From NCBI GenBank assembly GCA_965230605.1, contig CBDDLD010000004.1, positions 1,178,001 through 1,242,000 on the forward strand: a stretch of DNA of 64,000 bases, in the 5' to 3' direction. Both the position numbers and the translations under genes were made by a program. Below the pieces are notes generated by a model. It saw nothing but the letters and a program-made list of their open reading frames with translations, did no database searches and was not told the DNA's origin. This document shows, piece by piece, positions 16,666 through 27,000 of the stretch. The number at the start of each line of letters is the position of its first letter. The first letter of the stretch is position 1. Source of the stretch: CBDDLD01 sp965230605. GTDB lineage: Bacteria; Bacteroidota; Bacteroidia; Flavobacteriales; Flavobacteriaceae.

Positions 16666-19600
16666 ATGAAAAAACTATTTTCTCTAATGTTTTTCTTTGT
16701 TATTACCTTAAGCTATGCTCAAGTAACAACATCGAACATTAAGGGGCTAATCCTTGATGAAAATTCCCAACCTCTACCTGGTGCTAATGTCGTTGCAATA
16801 CATACCCCAACGGGTACCAAGTATGGAGCCGCAACCAATTTTGATGGGCGCTATAACTTACTCAATCTTAGAGTTGGAGGACCCTATACAGTTACAATTA
16901 GTTATATAGGTTTTGAGGATAAAGTATTCACAGATGTATACTTAACTCTTGGTAAGACAGAAAATATTGATTACCAGATGACACCTAGTAGTGAAGAGCT
17001 AGATGCGGTGGTTATTACTGGATCAGCTACAGGAACCTTTGGTAGCGATCGCACCGGAGCAGAAACCAGTGTCGGACGACGAGAAATAACAAGACTACCT
17101 ACAATATCAAGGTCAGCATCAGATTTTACACGTTTAGAACCATCCTCTACAGGAAATTCTTTTGGAGGTAGAAATGATCAGTTTAATAACTTTTCTTTAG
17201 ATGGCTCTATTTTTAATAACCCATTTGGATTAGATTCTCCAACACCTGGAGGACAGAGTGATGCACAGCCAATTTCGCTGGATGCCATTGATCAAATTCA
17301 GGTGTCATTAGCACCTTATGATGTCACACAATCTGGTTTTACAGGAGCTTCAGTGAATGCGGTAACTAAAAGTGGTACTAATGAATTCCATGGAACAGTA
17401 TACGGTTTCTTCAGAAATGAAAGCTTAACAGGAAGCAAAGTAGATGGGGATGATGTATTACAACCCGATCTAGAACAAAACCAATTCGGATTCAGTATCG
17501 GTGGACCATTAGTAAAGAATAAATTATTTTTCTTTGCCAACTTCGAAAAAGATCAGAGAACAGATTTAGGTACCAATGGGTTTTTCCCTAACAGAGGTAC
17601 AGGAGCTGCAGGAGAGTCGAGAGTTTTAGCATCAGACTTTGAACTTGTAGATAATATTTTACGCCAAGTCATAATAGGACAAACAGGTTCCGGAGCAGAT
17701 ATATTTTACAATCCGGGGGCATTTGAAGGGTTTACTTTTGATAGAAACTCTACAAAAGGTATTGTGAAGTTGGACTGGAATATTAATGATAATAACAGGT
17801 TGGCTTTCATTTATAACTTTTTAGAGGCTTCTAGAGAGCAACCTGCCCACCCTTCTGCATTAGGATTTAGAGGTCCGGGACCAAACCAATTACAATTTCA
17901 AAATTCAGGTTATGAGATCAATAATAACATAGATTCTTTCCAACTAGAATTAAATAGTACATTAGGTAACGGTTTTAGTAACAAACTACAGATTGGTTAT
18001 ACGCATTTTGACGATTTTAGGAATCCGTTATCAACACCAGCACCAACAATTACAATTACTGAGGGTGGATCTAATTATTTGATAGCTGGTCATGAACCTT
18101 TCTCTATCAATAATACCTTAGACCAAAAAGTATTTCAACTGACAAATAATTTAAATATTGTCAGTGGTAACCATACCTTCACTGTTGGATTCTCATATGA
18201 GAAGTTTGAGTTTGATAATTCCTTTAATTTAGGAGCTTACGGAGCTCAGGGAGTATTCTTCCCTACAGCTGATATTCAGTCGTTTAGAGATACTGAAAAT
18301 GATCCGGTTGCAGAAGCCAATTTAGTAGCTTTCTATCAAGGACTATTCAATTCTGCAATAGCAGCTAATGCATCATTAAATGCTGCAGGCGTTGGTAATC
18401 CTGGAGGATGGTCTCTTGCTGAAACCAACGTAGGACAATTAGCATTCTATGCTCAAGATGAATGGAATATTACAGAAGATTTTAAGCTGACTTATGGTAT
18501 TCGTTTTGACAAACCACTTTATTTTGATACGGCTGATAAGATTAGAGAAAATATTAGACGTAAAGGAGGGACATTCCCAGATGGGCCATACCAACCTGGA
18601 ATCAACTATTTTGACCCAGATACAGGAGAGTCTGTAAATTTAGATTCTACAGTATTACCTTCGGGAGATCTCTTAATTTCTCCTAGAGTAGGATTTAATT
18701 GGGATGTGAAAGGCGAAAGTACGACACAAGTGCGAGGTGGAACAGGTGTGTTTACAGGTCGATTCCCATTTGTTTGGTTAGGAAATCAAGTACAAGCAAC
18801 AGATTTCTTCTTTTATCAATTAGTTGATCCGGATTTTAAATGGCCACAGGTATGGAGAACTAATCTTGGGGTAGATCGTCGTTTTGAAGGTAACTTAACC
18901 CTAAGCCTTGATGTATCTTACACTAAAGATATTAATGGAGCTCATGTTCAAAACTGGGCATTAAGTGACCCGTCCGGAACACTTCAAGGTGTAGATAATA
19001 GACCAACATATTTAGCTTCAGATATTGCAACTAATGAATTTGGAGGACCAACGAATGCTTATGTTTTTACAAACTCTGATAAAGGTCGTATCTGGAATGC
19101 AACGTTAAAAGCACAAAAAACTTTTGACAATGGATTATATGCAAGCCTTGCATATAACTATTTAAATTCTAAGGATGTGAACTCTATTGAAGCTGAAATT
19201 ACTAGTGATGCTTTTGCTGGTAATGCCATTTCTGGTAATGCCAACGATGATGTTTTATCCTATTCAAGATATGGGGATACACACCGCTTTATTGGTGTAG
19301 CTACTAAAAAGTTCACCTACGGGAAAGAAGATAAATGGGCAACAACTATCTCTACATTCTTTGAGTATGCTAGAGGAGGACGATTTAGTTATACGTATGG
19401 AGGAGACCTTAATGGCGATGGTTCTAACTTTAATGACCTGTTATATATCCCTACTTCTGCTGAAGTACAACAAATGCAATTTTCAGGACCAGGTCAGGCT
19501 GCTGCATTTGAAGAGTATATACAACAAGACGATTACTTAAGTGAAAATCGTGGTAGTTACGCGGAACGTTATGGTGCACTTTCTCCATGGAGAAGCCGTT

Positions 19601-19875
19601 GGGATATTAAAGTTCTACAAGACTTTAATTTTAAAGTAGGAGGTAAAACACACACACTTCAATTAAGTGCAGATGTACTTAATGTCGGTAATCTTATTAA
19701 TAGCGAATGGGGTGTTGTAGAAGTACCAAACAGTATTCAGCCTTTAGGCGTAAGTGTTGATGCGAGTAATGTGCCAACTTATACTTTTGATGGTAATTTA
19801 ACTGAAACATTTAGTGCCGATGCTAGTTTACAGTCTAGATGGCAAGCACAATTTGGAATTCGATATATTTTCTAA
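16666..19875 (+). CDS. Oar-like TonB-dependent outer membrane receptor
   Basis: The protein is ~1069 aa from the ATG at 16666; the TTG at 16657 also in frame is less likely. It has a signal peptide (MKKLFSLMFFFVITLSYAQ), a CarboxypepD_reg domain (NIKGLILDENSQPLPGANVVAI ... YTVTISYIGFEDKV, ~25-110), and a plug domain (LDAVVITGSATGTFGSDRTGAETSVGRREI, DQIQVSLAPYDVTQSGFTGASVNAVTKSGTNEFHGTVYGFFRNE). A large beta-barrel follows, ending in aromatic RWQAQFGIRYIF. This order and the LAPYDVTQSGF plug resemble Oar-type receptors. No SusD partner is adjacent, so it is not a standard polysaccharide utilisation pair; its substrate is unknown. Confidence 0.93.
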   Translation: MKKLFSLMFFFVITLSYAQVTTSNIKGLILDENSQPLPGANVVAIHTPTGTKYGAATNFDGRYNLLNLRVGGPYTVTISYIGFEDKVFTDVYLTLGKTENIDYQMTPSSEELDAVVITGSATGTFGSDRTGAETSVGRREITRLPTISRSASDFTRLEPSSTGNSFGGRNDQFNNFSLDGSIFNNPFGLDSPTPGGQSDAQPISLDAIDQIQVSLAPYDVTQSGFTGASVNAVTKSGTNEFHGTVYGFFRNESLTGSKVDGDDVLQPDLEQNQFGFSIGGPLVKNKLFFFANFEKDQRTDLGTNGFFPNRGTGAAGESRVLASDFELVDNILRQVIIGQTGSGADIFYNPGAFEGFTFDRNSTKGIVKLDWNINDNNRLAFIYNFLEASREQPAHPSALGFRGPGPNQLQFQNSGYEINNNIDSFQLELNSTLGNGFSNKLQIGYTHFDDFRNPLSTPAPTITITEGGSNYLIAGHEPFSINNTLDQKVFQLTNNLNIVSGNHTFTVGFSYEKFEFDNSFNLGAYGAQGVFFPTADIQSFRDTENDPVAEANLVAFYQGLFNSAIAANASLNAAGVGNPGGWSLAETNVGQLAFYAQDEWNITEDFKLTYGIRFDKPLYFDTADKIRENIRRKGGTFPDGPYQPGINYFDPDTGESVNLDSTVLPSGDLLISPRVGFNWDVKGESTTQVRGGTGVFTGRFPFVWLGNQVQATDFFFYQLVDPDFKWPQVWRTNLGVDRRFEGNLTLSLDVSYTKDINGAHVQNWALSDPSGTLQGVDNRPTYLASDIATNEFGGPTNAYVFTNSDKGRIWNATLKAQKTFDNGLYASLAYNYLNSKDVNSIEAEITSDAFAGNAISGNANDDVLSYSRYGDTHRFIGVATKKFTYGKEDKWATTISTFFEYARGGRFSYTYGGDLNGDGSNFNDLLYIPTSAEVQQMQFSGPGQAAAFEEYIQQDDYLSENRGSYAERYGALSPWRSRWDIKVLQDFNFKVGGKTHTLQLSADVLNVGNLINSEWGVVEVPNSIQPLGVSVDASNVPTYTFDGNLTETFSADASLQSRWQAQFGIRYIF

Positions 19876-19897
19876 AGAAGAAAACCATATAAATATG

Positions 19898-19931
19898 TAA
19901 ATTTGCGCTCTTAATTAAGGGCGCATTTTTT
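19898..19931 (+). promoter_or_regulatory. -7 element overlapping a terminator-like hairpin before the glpQ-like start
   Basis: TAAATTTG (19898-19905) matches the -7 consensus. Its last bases begin a hairpin: arms 19904-19912 and 19917-19925 (9 bp including one G-T pair, loop AATT), then six T to 19931. The ATG at 19932 follows immediately. The hairpin could end read-through from the upstream receptor gene, while a transcript started here would carry only part of it. Confidence 0.6.
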
Positions 19932-20804
19932 ATGAAAAAGATTCAAGTAATACAGGTCGTTTTTTTAGCTGCATTTTTATTCTGTACAAGCTGTAAGAGT
20001 GAAAGGGGAGCTACTATAAGTAAGTCGAAACTTATTGAAGTATTTAAAGCTTCAAAATCTGACTACCCTAATATTAGTGTACACCGAGGAGGCAAAGGGA
20101 TAAAAGACTATCCTGAGAATTGTCTGGAAACCATCCAACATGTTAACGATAGTATCTCTGCGATTTTCGAAATTGATGTAGCACAAACCAAAGATGGGAT
20201 ATTAATACTTATGCATGATAATTCTATAGATAGAACTACTAACGGAAGTGGTTCGGTAAAGAATTTATCATATGATGAACTAAAAGATTATAATTTAATA
20301 GATGATTTTGGGAATGAAACAACTTTTAAAATTCCATTGTTTTCTGATGTTTTAAAATGGGGCAAAGCGAATAATGTCATTCTTACAATCGATATAAAAA
20401 GAAGTGTAAGCCAAGAAACAGTGATAAAAGCGATCAGGGATATGGAAGCTGAAGACATAAGCATTATTATTACCTATGATTTAGCACAAACGCAATCGGC
20501 TTATGCACTAGCTCCAGATCTGTTATTATCAGTTTCTGCTAGAAATAATGATGAGTTAGACCGATTATTGCAAACCAAAATACCTACTGAGAATATGTTG
20601 GCTTTTACCGGGACACGTTTGTCGGATGCATCACTATATAAAAGACTTCACGATGAAGATATCTTATGTATTCTTGGAACTCTTGGTAACTTAGATAAAC
20701 AGGCAGAAGCTCGTGGAGAGCAAATGTATAAACGCTGGTATGAATTAGGTGTAGATATATTGGCTACAGACAGACCCTTTAAGGCTTACAACGCTATTAA
20801 TTAA
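19932..20804 (+). CDS. Glycerophosphodiester phosphodiesterase family lipoprotein
   Basis: The 290-aa protein carries a lipoprotein signal (VVFLAAFLFCTSC, Cys ~22), so it should be membrane-anchored outside the cytoplasm. The GDPD catalytic core is clear: ISVHRGGKGIKDYPENCLETI (HR and PEN), IFEIDVAQTKDGILILMHDNSIDRTTNGSG (EID metal ligands and HD catalytic His), VILTIDIKR, and DILATDRPF at the C-terminus. Such enzymes hydrolyse glycerophosphodiesters to glycerol-3-phosphate and an alcohol. The stop is adjacent to the next gene. Confidence 0.93.
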   Translation: MKKIQVIQVVFLAAFLFCTSCKSERGATISKSKLIEVFKASKSDYPNISVHRGGKGIKDYPENCLETIQHVNDSISAIFEIDVAQTKDGILILMHDNSIDRTTNGSGSVKNLSYDELKDYNLIDDFGNETTFKIPLFSDVLKWGKANNVILTIDIKRSVSQETVIKAIRDMEAEDISIIITYDLAQTQSAYALAPDLLLSVSARNNDELDRLLQTKIPTENMLAFTGTRLSDASLYKRLHDEDILCILGTLGNLDKQAEARGEQMYKRWYELGVDILATDRPFKAYNAIN

Positions 20805-21284
20805 ATGAGAATTATGAAATACTCTAGACTAACAAAAGAGCAGTTTGAAGAACTACATCAAGAATTTATCAACTTTTTGGCAACGCAATCAATAACTGCA
20901 GAGGAGTGGGAAACTATCAAAGCAGAGAAACCTGAAGTTGCCGAAGAGGAGCTGGATATTTTTAGCGACCTGGTATGGGAAGGTGTTCTAAGTAAAGTCG
21001 AGTATCTAGAACATATATCGCCTCAACAATTGCACTTATTTCATTGTGATACTAACGAAATGCACCTCATTGCATTAAAGCTTAAAGTATCCGATGTTAA
21101 CCTAACAACCAAAGAAGGCTTCCAGTGGCTTCGAGAAAATTTGCTGTCAGATGATATCGAATTTTACAATGCGAAGAAATCTTATTCTGAAGATAAATAT
21201 CAAGATATTTTCAATATCATTCACCAAGGCGGAGTTATCACCAAAGGCCAACTCTTTGAGTATTTTGAAAAAATAATAGGCTGA
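20805..21284 (+). CDS. DUF6495-like conserved protein
   Basis: The 159-aa cytoplasmic, acidic protein (KYSRLTKEQFEELHQEFINFLATQSITAEEWETIKAEKPEVAEEELDIFSDLVWEGVL) resembles a family of unknown function widespread in Flavobacteria that I recall as DUF6495. No catalytic motif is visible. ATGs at 20805 and 20814 are both possible starts. It directly abuts the GDPD stop, suggesting cotranscription, and its stop abuts that of the convergent ABC permease. Confidence 0.75.
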   Translation: MRIMKYSRLTKEQFEELHQEFINFLATQSITAEEWETIKAEKPEVAEEELDIFSDLVWEGVLSKVEYLEHISPQQLHLFHCDTNEMHLIALKLKVSDVNLTTKEGFQWLRENLLSDDIEFYNAKKSYSEDKYQDIFNIIHQGGVITKGQLFEYFEKIIG

Positions 21285-22526
21285 TTATTCGTATCGTAAT
21301 GATTCTATTGGGTCTAATTTTGCAGCTTTCGTTGCAGGATAAAGACCAGAAACAACTGCTACAATAAATGCGATGGTAGTTGCCCATATCATGGCAAACC
21401 AAGGCGTGGTAAACTGTAAGTCTACTGCAGCAGAAAAGATCCATCCGATGAGTATACCTAGGAGTATTCCGAAGATACCTCCAAGCTGACCAACAATAAC
21501 AGTTTCAATAAAAAACTGGAATGCAATTGTTTTGCGCTTTGCACCTAGTGCTTTACGAACACCTATTTCTCTAGTTCGCTCTGTAACAGATACTAACATA
21601 ATATTCATTAAAGCAATAGTTGAACCAAAAATTGTAATAATACTGATTACCCAAGCTGCAATATAGAGGACTCCGGTTATAGATGCAACCCTATTAATTA
21701 GATCATCACTACGTTCTAACCCAAAGTTATTTTCTTCTATAGGATTTAAGCCTCTGACATTACGAAATGTAAGGATGGCATCATCCTGAGCACCTTCTAA
21801 CATATCCTTTTTTTCGGTCTTAATACTGATGCTGTAATTGATGTTTGGATTCGTAAATATGGTACGTGCTTTTTGAATAGGCAATATGACAGTGAGGTCT
21901 CTGTTGTTTCCAAAAGTAGCGCCCTTAGATTTCAAATACCCAACAACTTTAAATTTTGAACCTCTGACACTGACGGTTTTGTTAATTGGGTTTTCATCAG
22001 GGAATAAAGCTTTCACCATATCACTACCTATAATGCAAACCGCATTGTTATTTTCAATGTCAAAGAAATTAAAAGCTCTACCGGCCTCTAGATCTAAGCC
22101 GGAATTTTCTAAATAATGTTGATTGGCACCAATTATAGTGGATTCCGGATCTGTTTTTAAATTATCATATTTTACCTCTGCGGTTCTAGTACCGTAAAAG
22201 GATACCGATGTTTTTGTAAATGGGAAATCGTAGTTATCTTGGAAATCTTTAATATTGCGGTAGCTGATAATTGGATTGATCTTTTGGCGTTCTCTACGAC
22301 TTTGACGACGCGTATTAAACTCGTATCGCTGAATATTAAACGTATTGGCTCCCATAGAAGAAAAATCACTGGAGATTGTATTCTCTAATGCAGATACACC
22401 ACTTAAGATACCAACTAATGCCATAATACCTATGGCTATGATCATTACTGTGAGAATGGTTCTTAGAAGCTGACTTTTAATAGAACCAAAGGCAATTTTA
22501 ATATTTTCTTTAATTAATGAAAACAT
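21285..22526 (-). CDS. MacB/FtsX-type ABC transporter permease
   Basis: The 413-aa protein has the MacB topology: TM1 in LLRTILTVMIIAIGIMALVGILSGV (~20-45), a large periplasmic MacB_PCD domain with FSSMGANTFNIQRYE, IIGSDMVKALFPDENPINKTVSVRGSKFKVVGYLKSKGATFG, then three C-terminal helices with the FtsX signature TIFGSTIALMNIMLVSVTERTREIGVRKALGAKRKTIAFQFFIETVIVGQLGG, ending GLYPATKAAKLDPIESLRYE. Such permeases couple to an MacB/LolD ATPase for lipoprotein or substrate extrusion; no ATPase gene is adjacent here. Confidence 0.94.
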   Translation of the reverse strand: MFSLIKENIKIAFGSIKSQLLRTILTVMIIAIGIMALVGILSGVSALENTISSDFSSMGANTFNIQRYEFNTRRQSRRERQKINPIISYRNIKDFQDNYDFPFTKTSVSFYGTRTAEVKYDNLKTDPESTIIGANQHYLENSGLDLEAGRAFNFFDIENNNAVCIIGSDMVKALFPDENPINKTVSVRGSKFKVVGYLKSKGATFGNNRDLTVILPIQKARTIFTNPNINYSISIKTEKKDMLEGAQDDAILTFRNVRGLNPIEENNFGLERSDDLINRVASITGVLYIAAWVISIITIFGSTIALMNIMLVSVTERTREIGVRKALGAKRKTIAFQFFIETVIVGQLGGIFGILLGILIGWIFSAAVDLQFTTPWFAMIWATTIAFIVAVVSGLYPATKAAKLDPIESLRYE

Positions 22527-22630
22527 AACTTATATGTGTAATCTGGTGTTAGTTTTCCTATAAGACTACTTAATCACAATAAAGTTACTATAATTTTGAA
22601 ATTACTTACGTTTGCCTGTAAAATTTATAA

Positions 22631-22638
22631 TATTTTTG
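22631..22638 (+). promoter_or_regulatory. -7 element upstream of hisS
   Basis: TATTTTTG matches TAnnTTTG, 18 bp before the hisS ATG. A TTTG lies 16 bp upstream, shorter than the usual 19-20 bp spacing. Confidence 0.45.
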
Positions 22639-22656
22639 TGACAAATTAAGCAGTAA

Positions 22657-24027
22657 ATGGCTCAAAAACCAACTATTCCTAAAGGGACGAGAGATTTTAA
22701 TGCAGCAGAGGTTGCTAAACGTAATTACATCATTAATACCATAAGAACACAATTTCAACGTTATGGGTTTTTGCCTATAGAAACCCCTAGTTTTGAAAAT
22801 TCTGAAACTTTGATGGGGAAATACGGTGATGAAGGGGATCGCTTAATTTTTAAAATATTGAATTCCGGTGAGTACCTTAAGAAATTAAATGACGACGATT
22901 ACAACTCAAAATTAGAGTCTAAATTTACACCGAAGATTTCTGAAAAAGCACTGCGTTATGACCTCACAGTCCCATTTGCAAGATACGTTGTACAGCACCA
23001 AAATGAGATTGCTTTCCCTTTTAAACGCTATCAAATACAGCCGGTTTGGCGTGCAGATCGTCCACAAAAAAGCCGTTATAGAGAGTTTTTTCAATGCGAC
23101 GCTGATGTTGTCGGTTCTAAATCTCTATGGCAAGAAGTTGAATTTGTACAACTGTACGACGCTGTATTTACAGCTTTAAACTTGGAAGGCGTAACCATAA
23201 AGATTAATAATCGAAAGATTCTTTCCGGCATAGCTGAAGTTATTGGGGCTCAAGATAAATTAATCGATTTTACGGTAGCTCTTGATAAATTAGATAAGAT
23301 AGGAGAGGATAAGGTGAAAGAAGAAATGCTTTCTAAAGGTATTAATAAAGCTGGTATAGATAAGTTACAACCACTTTTTGTATTGAAAGGTTCATTTAAT
23401 GAACAAATTTCAGAACTTAAAGCCATACTAAATACTTCAGAAATAGGATTAAAAGGCATCTTTGAACTTGAATTTATAGGAAAAGCGATCAGTGAATTAC
23501 AATTAGAATCTGCTCGTTTTGAATTAGATGTTACATTAGCTAGAGGGCTCAACTACTACACAGGTGCTATTTTTGAAGTTGCCGCACCTGAAGGTGTTTC
23601 TATAGGTTCTATTGGTGGTGGTGGTCGCTATGATGACCTCACAGGGATATTTGGACTTAAAGATATGAGTGGTGTTGGGATAAGCTTTGGCTTAGATCGT
23701 ATTTATGATGTTTTGGAGGCTTTAGATGGTTTCCCGATGACCATATCAGAAACGTCTAAAGTATTGTTCATAAACTTTGGTGAAGTTGAAGCGATGCAAT
23801 GTATGAGAGCAATCAGAGCATTAAGGACTTCTGGAGTTAAAGCCGAGCTATATCCGGATAATGCTAAAATGAAAAAGCAAATGACTTATGCTAACAGGCG
23901 ACAAATTCCTTATGTGGTTCTAGTAGGCGAGGAAGAACTAAATTCAGATACATACACATTAAAACAAATGGATACCGGGGAGCAGAATAAATTCTCTTTG
24001 GATGATCTGATCAAAACATTACAATAA
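22657..24027 (+). CDS. hisS: Histidyl-tRNA synthetase
   Basis: The 456-aa class II synthetase charges tRNA-His. Motifs: PKGTRDFNAAEVAKRNYI (N-terminal catalytic lead), motif 2 with RYQIQPVWRADRPQKSRYREFFQCDADVVG, the histidine-specific ARGLNYYTGAIFEVAAPEG, GGGGRYDDLTG, motif 3 GVGISFGLDRIYDVL, and an anticodon-binding domain from ~355 (VLFINFGEVEAMQCMRAIRALRTSGVKAELYPDNAKMKKQMTYANRRQIPYVVLVGEEEL). Length is normal. It is closed by a terminator shared with the convergent gene. Confidence 0.97.
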   Translation: MAQKPTIPKGTRDFNAAEVAKRNYIINTIRTQFQRYGFLPIETPSFENSETLMGKYGDEGDRLIFKILNSGEYLKKLNDDDYNSKLESKFTPKISEKALRYDLTVPFARYVVQHQNEIAFPFKRYQIQPVWRADRPQKSRYREFFQCDADVVGSKSLWQEVEFVQLYDAVFTALNLEGVTIKINNRKILSGIAEVIGAQDKLIDFTVALDKLDKIGEDKVKEEMLSKGINKAGIDKLQPLFVLKGSFNEQISELKAILNTSEIGLKGIFELEFIGKAISELQLESARFELDVTLARGLNYYTGAIFEVAAPEGVSIGSIGGGGRYDDLTGIFGLKDMSGVGISFGLDRIYDVLEALDGFPMTISETSKVLFINFGEVEAMQCMRAIRALRTSGVKAELYPDNAKMKKQMTYANRRQIPYVVLVGEEELNSDTYTLKQMDTGEQNKFSLDDLIKTLQ

Positions 24028-24029
24028 TA

Positions 24030-24060
24030 AAAATCCCAAAGGACTACACTTTGGGATTTT
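24030..24060. terminator. Bidirectional terminator between hisS and the T9SS gene
   Basis: Arms 24030-24041 and 24049-24060 form a 12-bp stem (AAAATCCCAAAG with its complement) and a 7-nt loop. A/T runs on both sides allow use from both strands, between the hisS stop and the stop of the minus-strand gene at 24082. Confidence 0.85.
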
Positions 24061-24081
24061 TATTTGATACTGACGTTATAA

Positions 24082-27000
24082 TTATTTGACAATTATTTTT
24101 TTAGTAACAGAGCCGTAAAGTGTTCTTAGTTTTAGAATATAAGTACCTGTACTTAGATTTTTGATTGGGTACTCATTATAACGACTTTGGTATAAATCAG
24201 CATTAGTATATACAGATTGCCCCAGTATATTATAAAGTTCAAGTTGTTTTAATTCTGTTTGATTTGGGTTTAAAATCACTACAGCATCTCTGTTATTAGA
24301 ATAATACATGGTAAGCTCATTAAGAACCTCTTCGTTTTCTGATAATGTATCAGGAATATTGAACGTCAATTCAAAGCGATTCAGATATTCTCCTGCTGTC
24401 AAATGTATCTGGAAATCAGAAAGTCTTAGGTCATGGTAAATGTCCGTGTCTAGATCATGGATGTAAATATTTAAATCATCCGGTACATTTTCTAATTCGT
24501 CAATAGTTATGGTATTAACTCCATCATCATCGGTATGTAATCCGATAGGAATTACAGTTGTCATTTCATCTATAGCATCGTACCCCTGAATATTGTATTT
24601 TTCATTGTTTATCATCCAGTACATATCATCTACTAAAGCATCCTGAAGAGAAGCATCAAAACCTCTGTCTACTCCTGCAGTAGCTAAGCTATCTACTGTT
24701 AATAATAACTGACGGTGTATTGTATTTATAGAGTTGAATCCGATTCTGAATTTCATACGTTCATCTGCTGATGTACTTTCATCATTCTGCACTACAGCAG
24801 ATCTTACAAATACAGAGCTGGAACCTTCTTTTTCAAAAATACGCTGACCATTATTAAAGTTAAGTGTGCCTGTATTTTCTCCTACTACAAAGAAGCCTTG
24901 ACCAACAGGGATATATCTGCCTGGCAACTTCTTAGGTGTTCCACCTGTGCCAACGTCCGGATCATTAGTTCCGTAAGACGGCGCAGCTACAGCTCCAGAG
25001 AAGTTATAGGTTGCATAACCCCCTTGGTATTCTTGTAAAATATGAGATCCACCACCCCAATGTTCCCAGAAATATAAGGTACCACTAATAGTTGGTGTCG
25101 CGTCCGGATTGTCATCGTAATCTAATACCAATCCGTTATCTCTGATAAACTGATCAGCATCTATAGCAGAAGGGTATGGATTACCAATAAGGTAATTATT
25201 ACCTGCATTAAGTGTTAAATTGATATCACCATTATTCGGCTTACCTGTAAACACATAGTTCTGATCTGTTAATATAGATCCGGTTCCGGGGCCTTTCATT
25301 GTATAACCTTCTCCAGCTTTCATAGTTCCTGTGCTACCTACATGTTGCCAAGACGAATAGTCATCATCAAGATGGTTGTCAAACTTCCATATCCAGTATG
25401 AAGCTAAGCCAATAGGAGAGGAGTTAGTTCCATCATAACTGTTAGTAATAAAATTGATAGCAGCTGGATTATCAGGATCACTACCGTCCATAAGAACACT
25501 AGCTACTGTATAATCTGCATTGTTTTGCGATCCATTGATTTGACCTACCGGTGAAGACCAATAGTTATAGGTGAAGGTATCTGAAGTACCTTGCTGATCT
25601 TGCTCAATTTTTCCAATACTGGTTGCATCAAGCATACTGTCTGCACCTTGTACAAGTTGAGATTCTCCTTCAAGATCAATAAACCCATCAAGTTTTAGAT
25701 ACCAAGAAACATTTAATTCAGAATCATTTGTAACATGATATTCGATTGGATTAGACCCAGCATCTAGTTGATTAATAAATAGCCCCAAATGCTGTTGTTT
25801 ACCATTATAAGTAACATCATCGTGCTCAACTCTTACAATAGACCAATCGTAAGTAATGGCATCGTCTCCGTTGATTCCGTCCGAAGCATTGTGAACTGCT
25901 ATATTTAAAGCACCACTTTGTTGTGTTACAAAAGGCATTGGAGCAGACTGATAATCTATTAGCTTGAAGTTATACATTCTTGCACCGGTACCTACATCAA
26001 CAGTAGCTGTACTTAAATCATCTGCAATATCACCTTTGTAAGTGTCTAGTCTAAAATATCGTGTAAGGTTGGTCCAAGATAATGTATTGACATTTCTTGG
26101 AATCACTGTTCCCCTAACGTCTGTGTTATCCTCAATCTCTTGATAAACCACTTTTTGGAATTCATCAGTAGATAAAGCCACATCAAATAAACGCACTTCA
26201 TCAATAAAGCCTCTATAAAAATCTAATCCGGCATTTGCTCGTCTACCTATAGTAAAATTAGAAGTATCTGTATTAAGATTTCCTGACTTGCTAAATGAAT
26301 TGATCAATTCGCCATTGACATAAAGTCTTAGGCTATTACCACTGCTACTGTAGGTGGCTCCTACATGTACCCATTGATTGGTAGGTAATGCTGTTCCGGA
26401 ATGAACATTAGCCCCATTTGTTTCTACAAAAACACGGTTATCCGGATATAATCTTAAATAGAAATTGTTCTGACCAAATAAATAACGTACACTCCCCGTA
26501 CCTGAAGGATCAATCTTAATCCAGCCCATAAGCGTGATTTCTCCCCAGCCACTTGTAATAGAGGTGTCCTGTATGTAATCATTTCTACCATCAAAGTAGA
26601 GTTGTAGTTTCATATTTAAATCCCTTGGAGAACCAAAGGCTGTATCATCAGTATCAAAAAGATTGACTATTCCATCACCTTCATCATCCATGGTGTCATC
26701 AATAATACCATCATTATTAGCATCTAAATTTGCGTATAAAGTATTAGAGATATCAAAAGTACTACCATCAGAAGTTAGATCCATATAATCTGGTGTACCA
26801 TCACCATCTGTGTCTAAGACATAATAAGTGTGTCCCATACCTTGATTAGAGTTACCATAAGCGGTACTCATGGTACCTCCTTCAAAATAGTCATAGACAT
26901 CTAAAATCCCATCAGAGAAATATTCTGAAGTTCCATCGGCATTGGTGTCTTTTTCACGGACCAGATCACTATCGTTTCCATCACCAACACCATCACCGTC

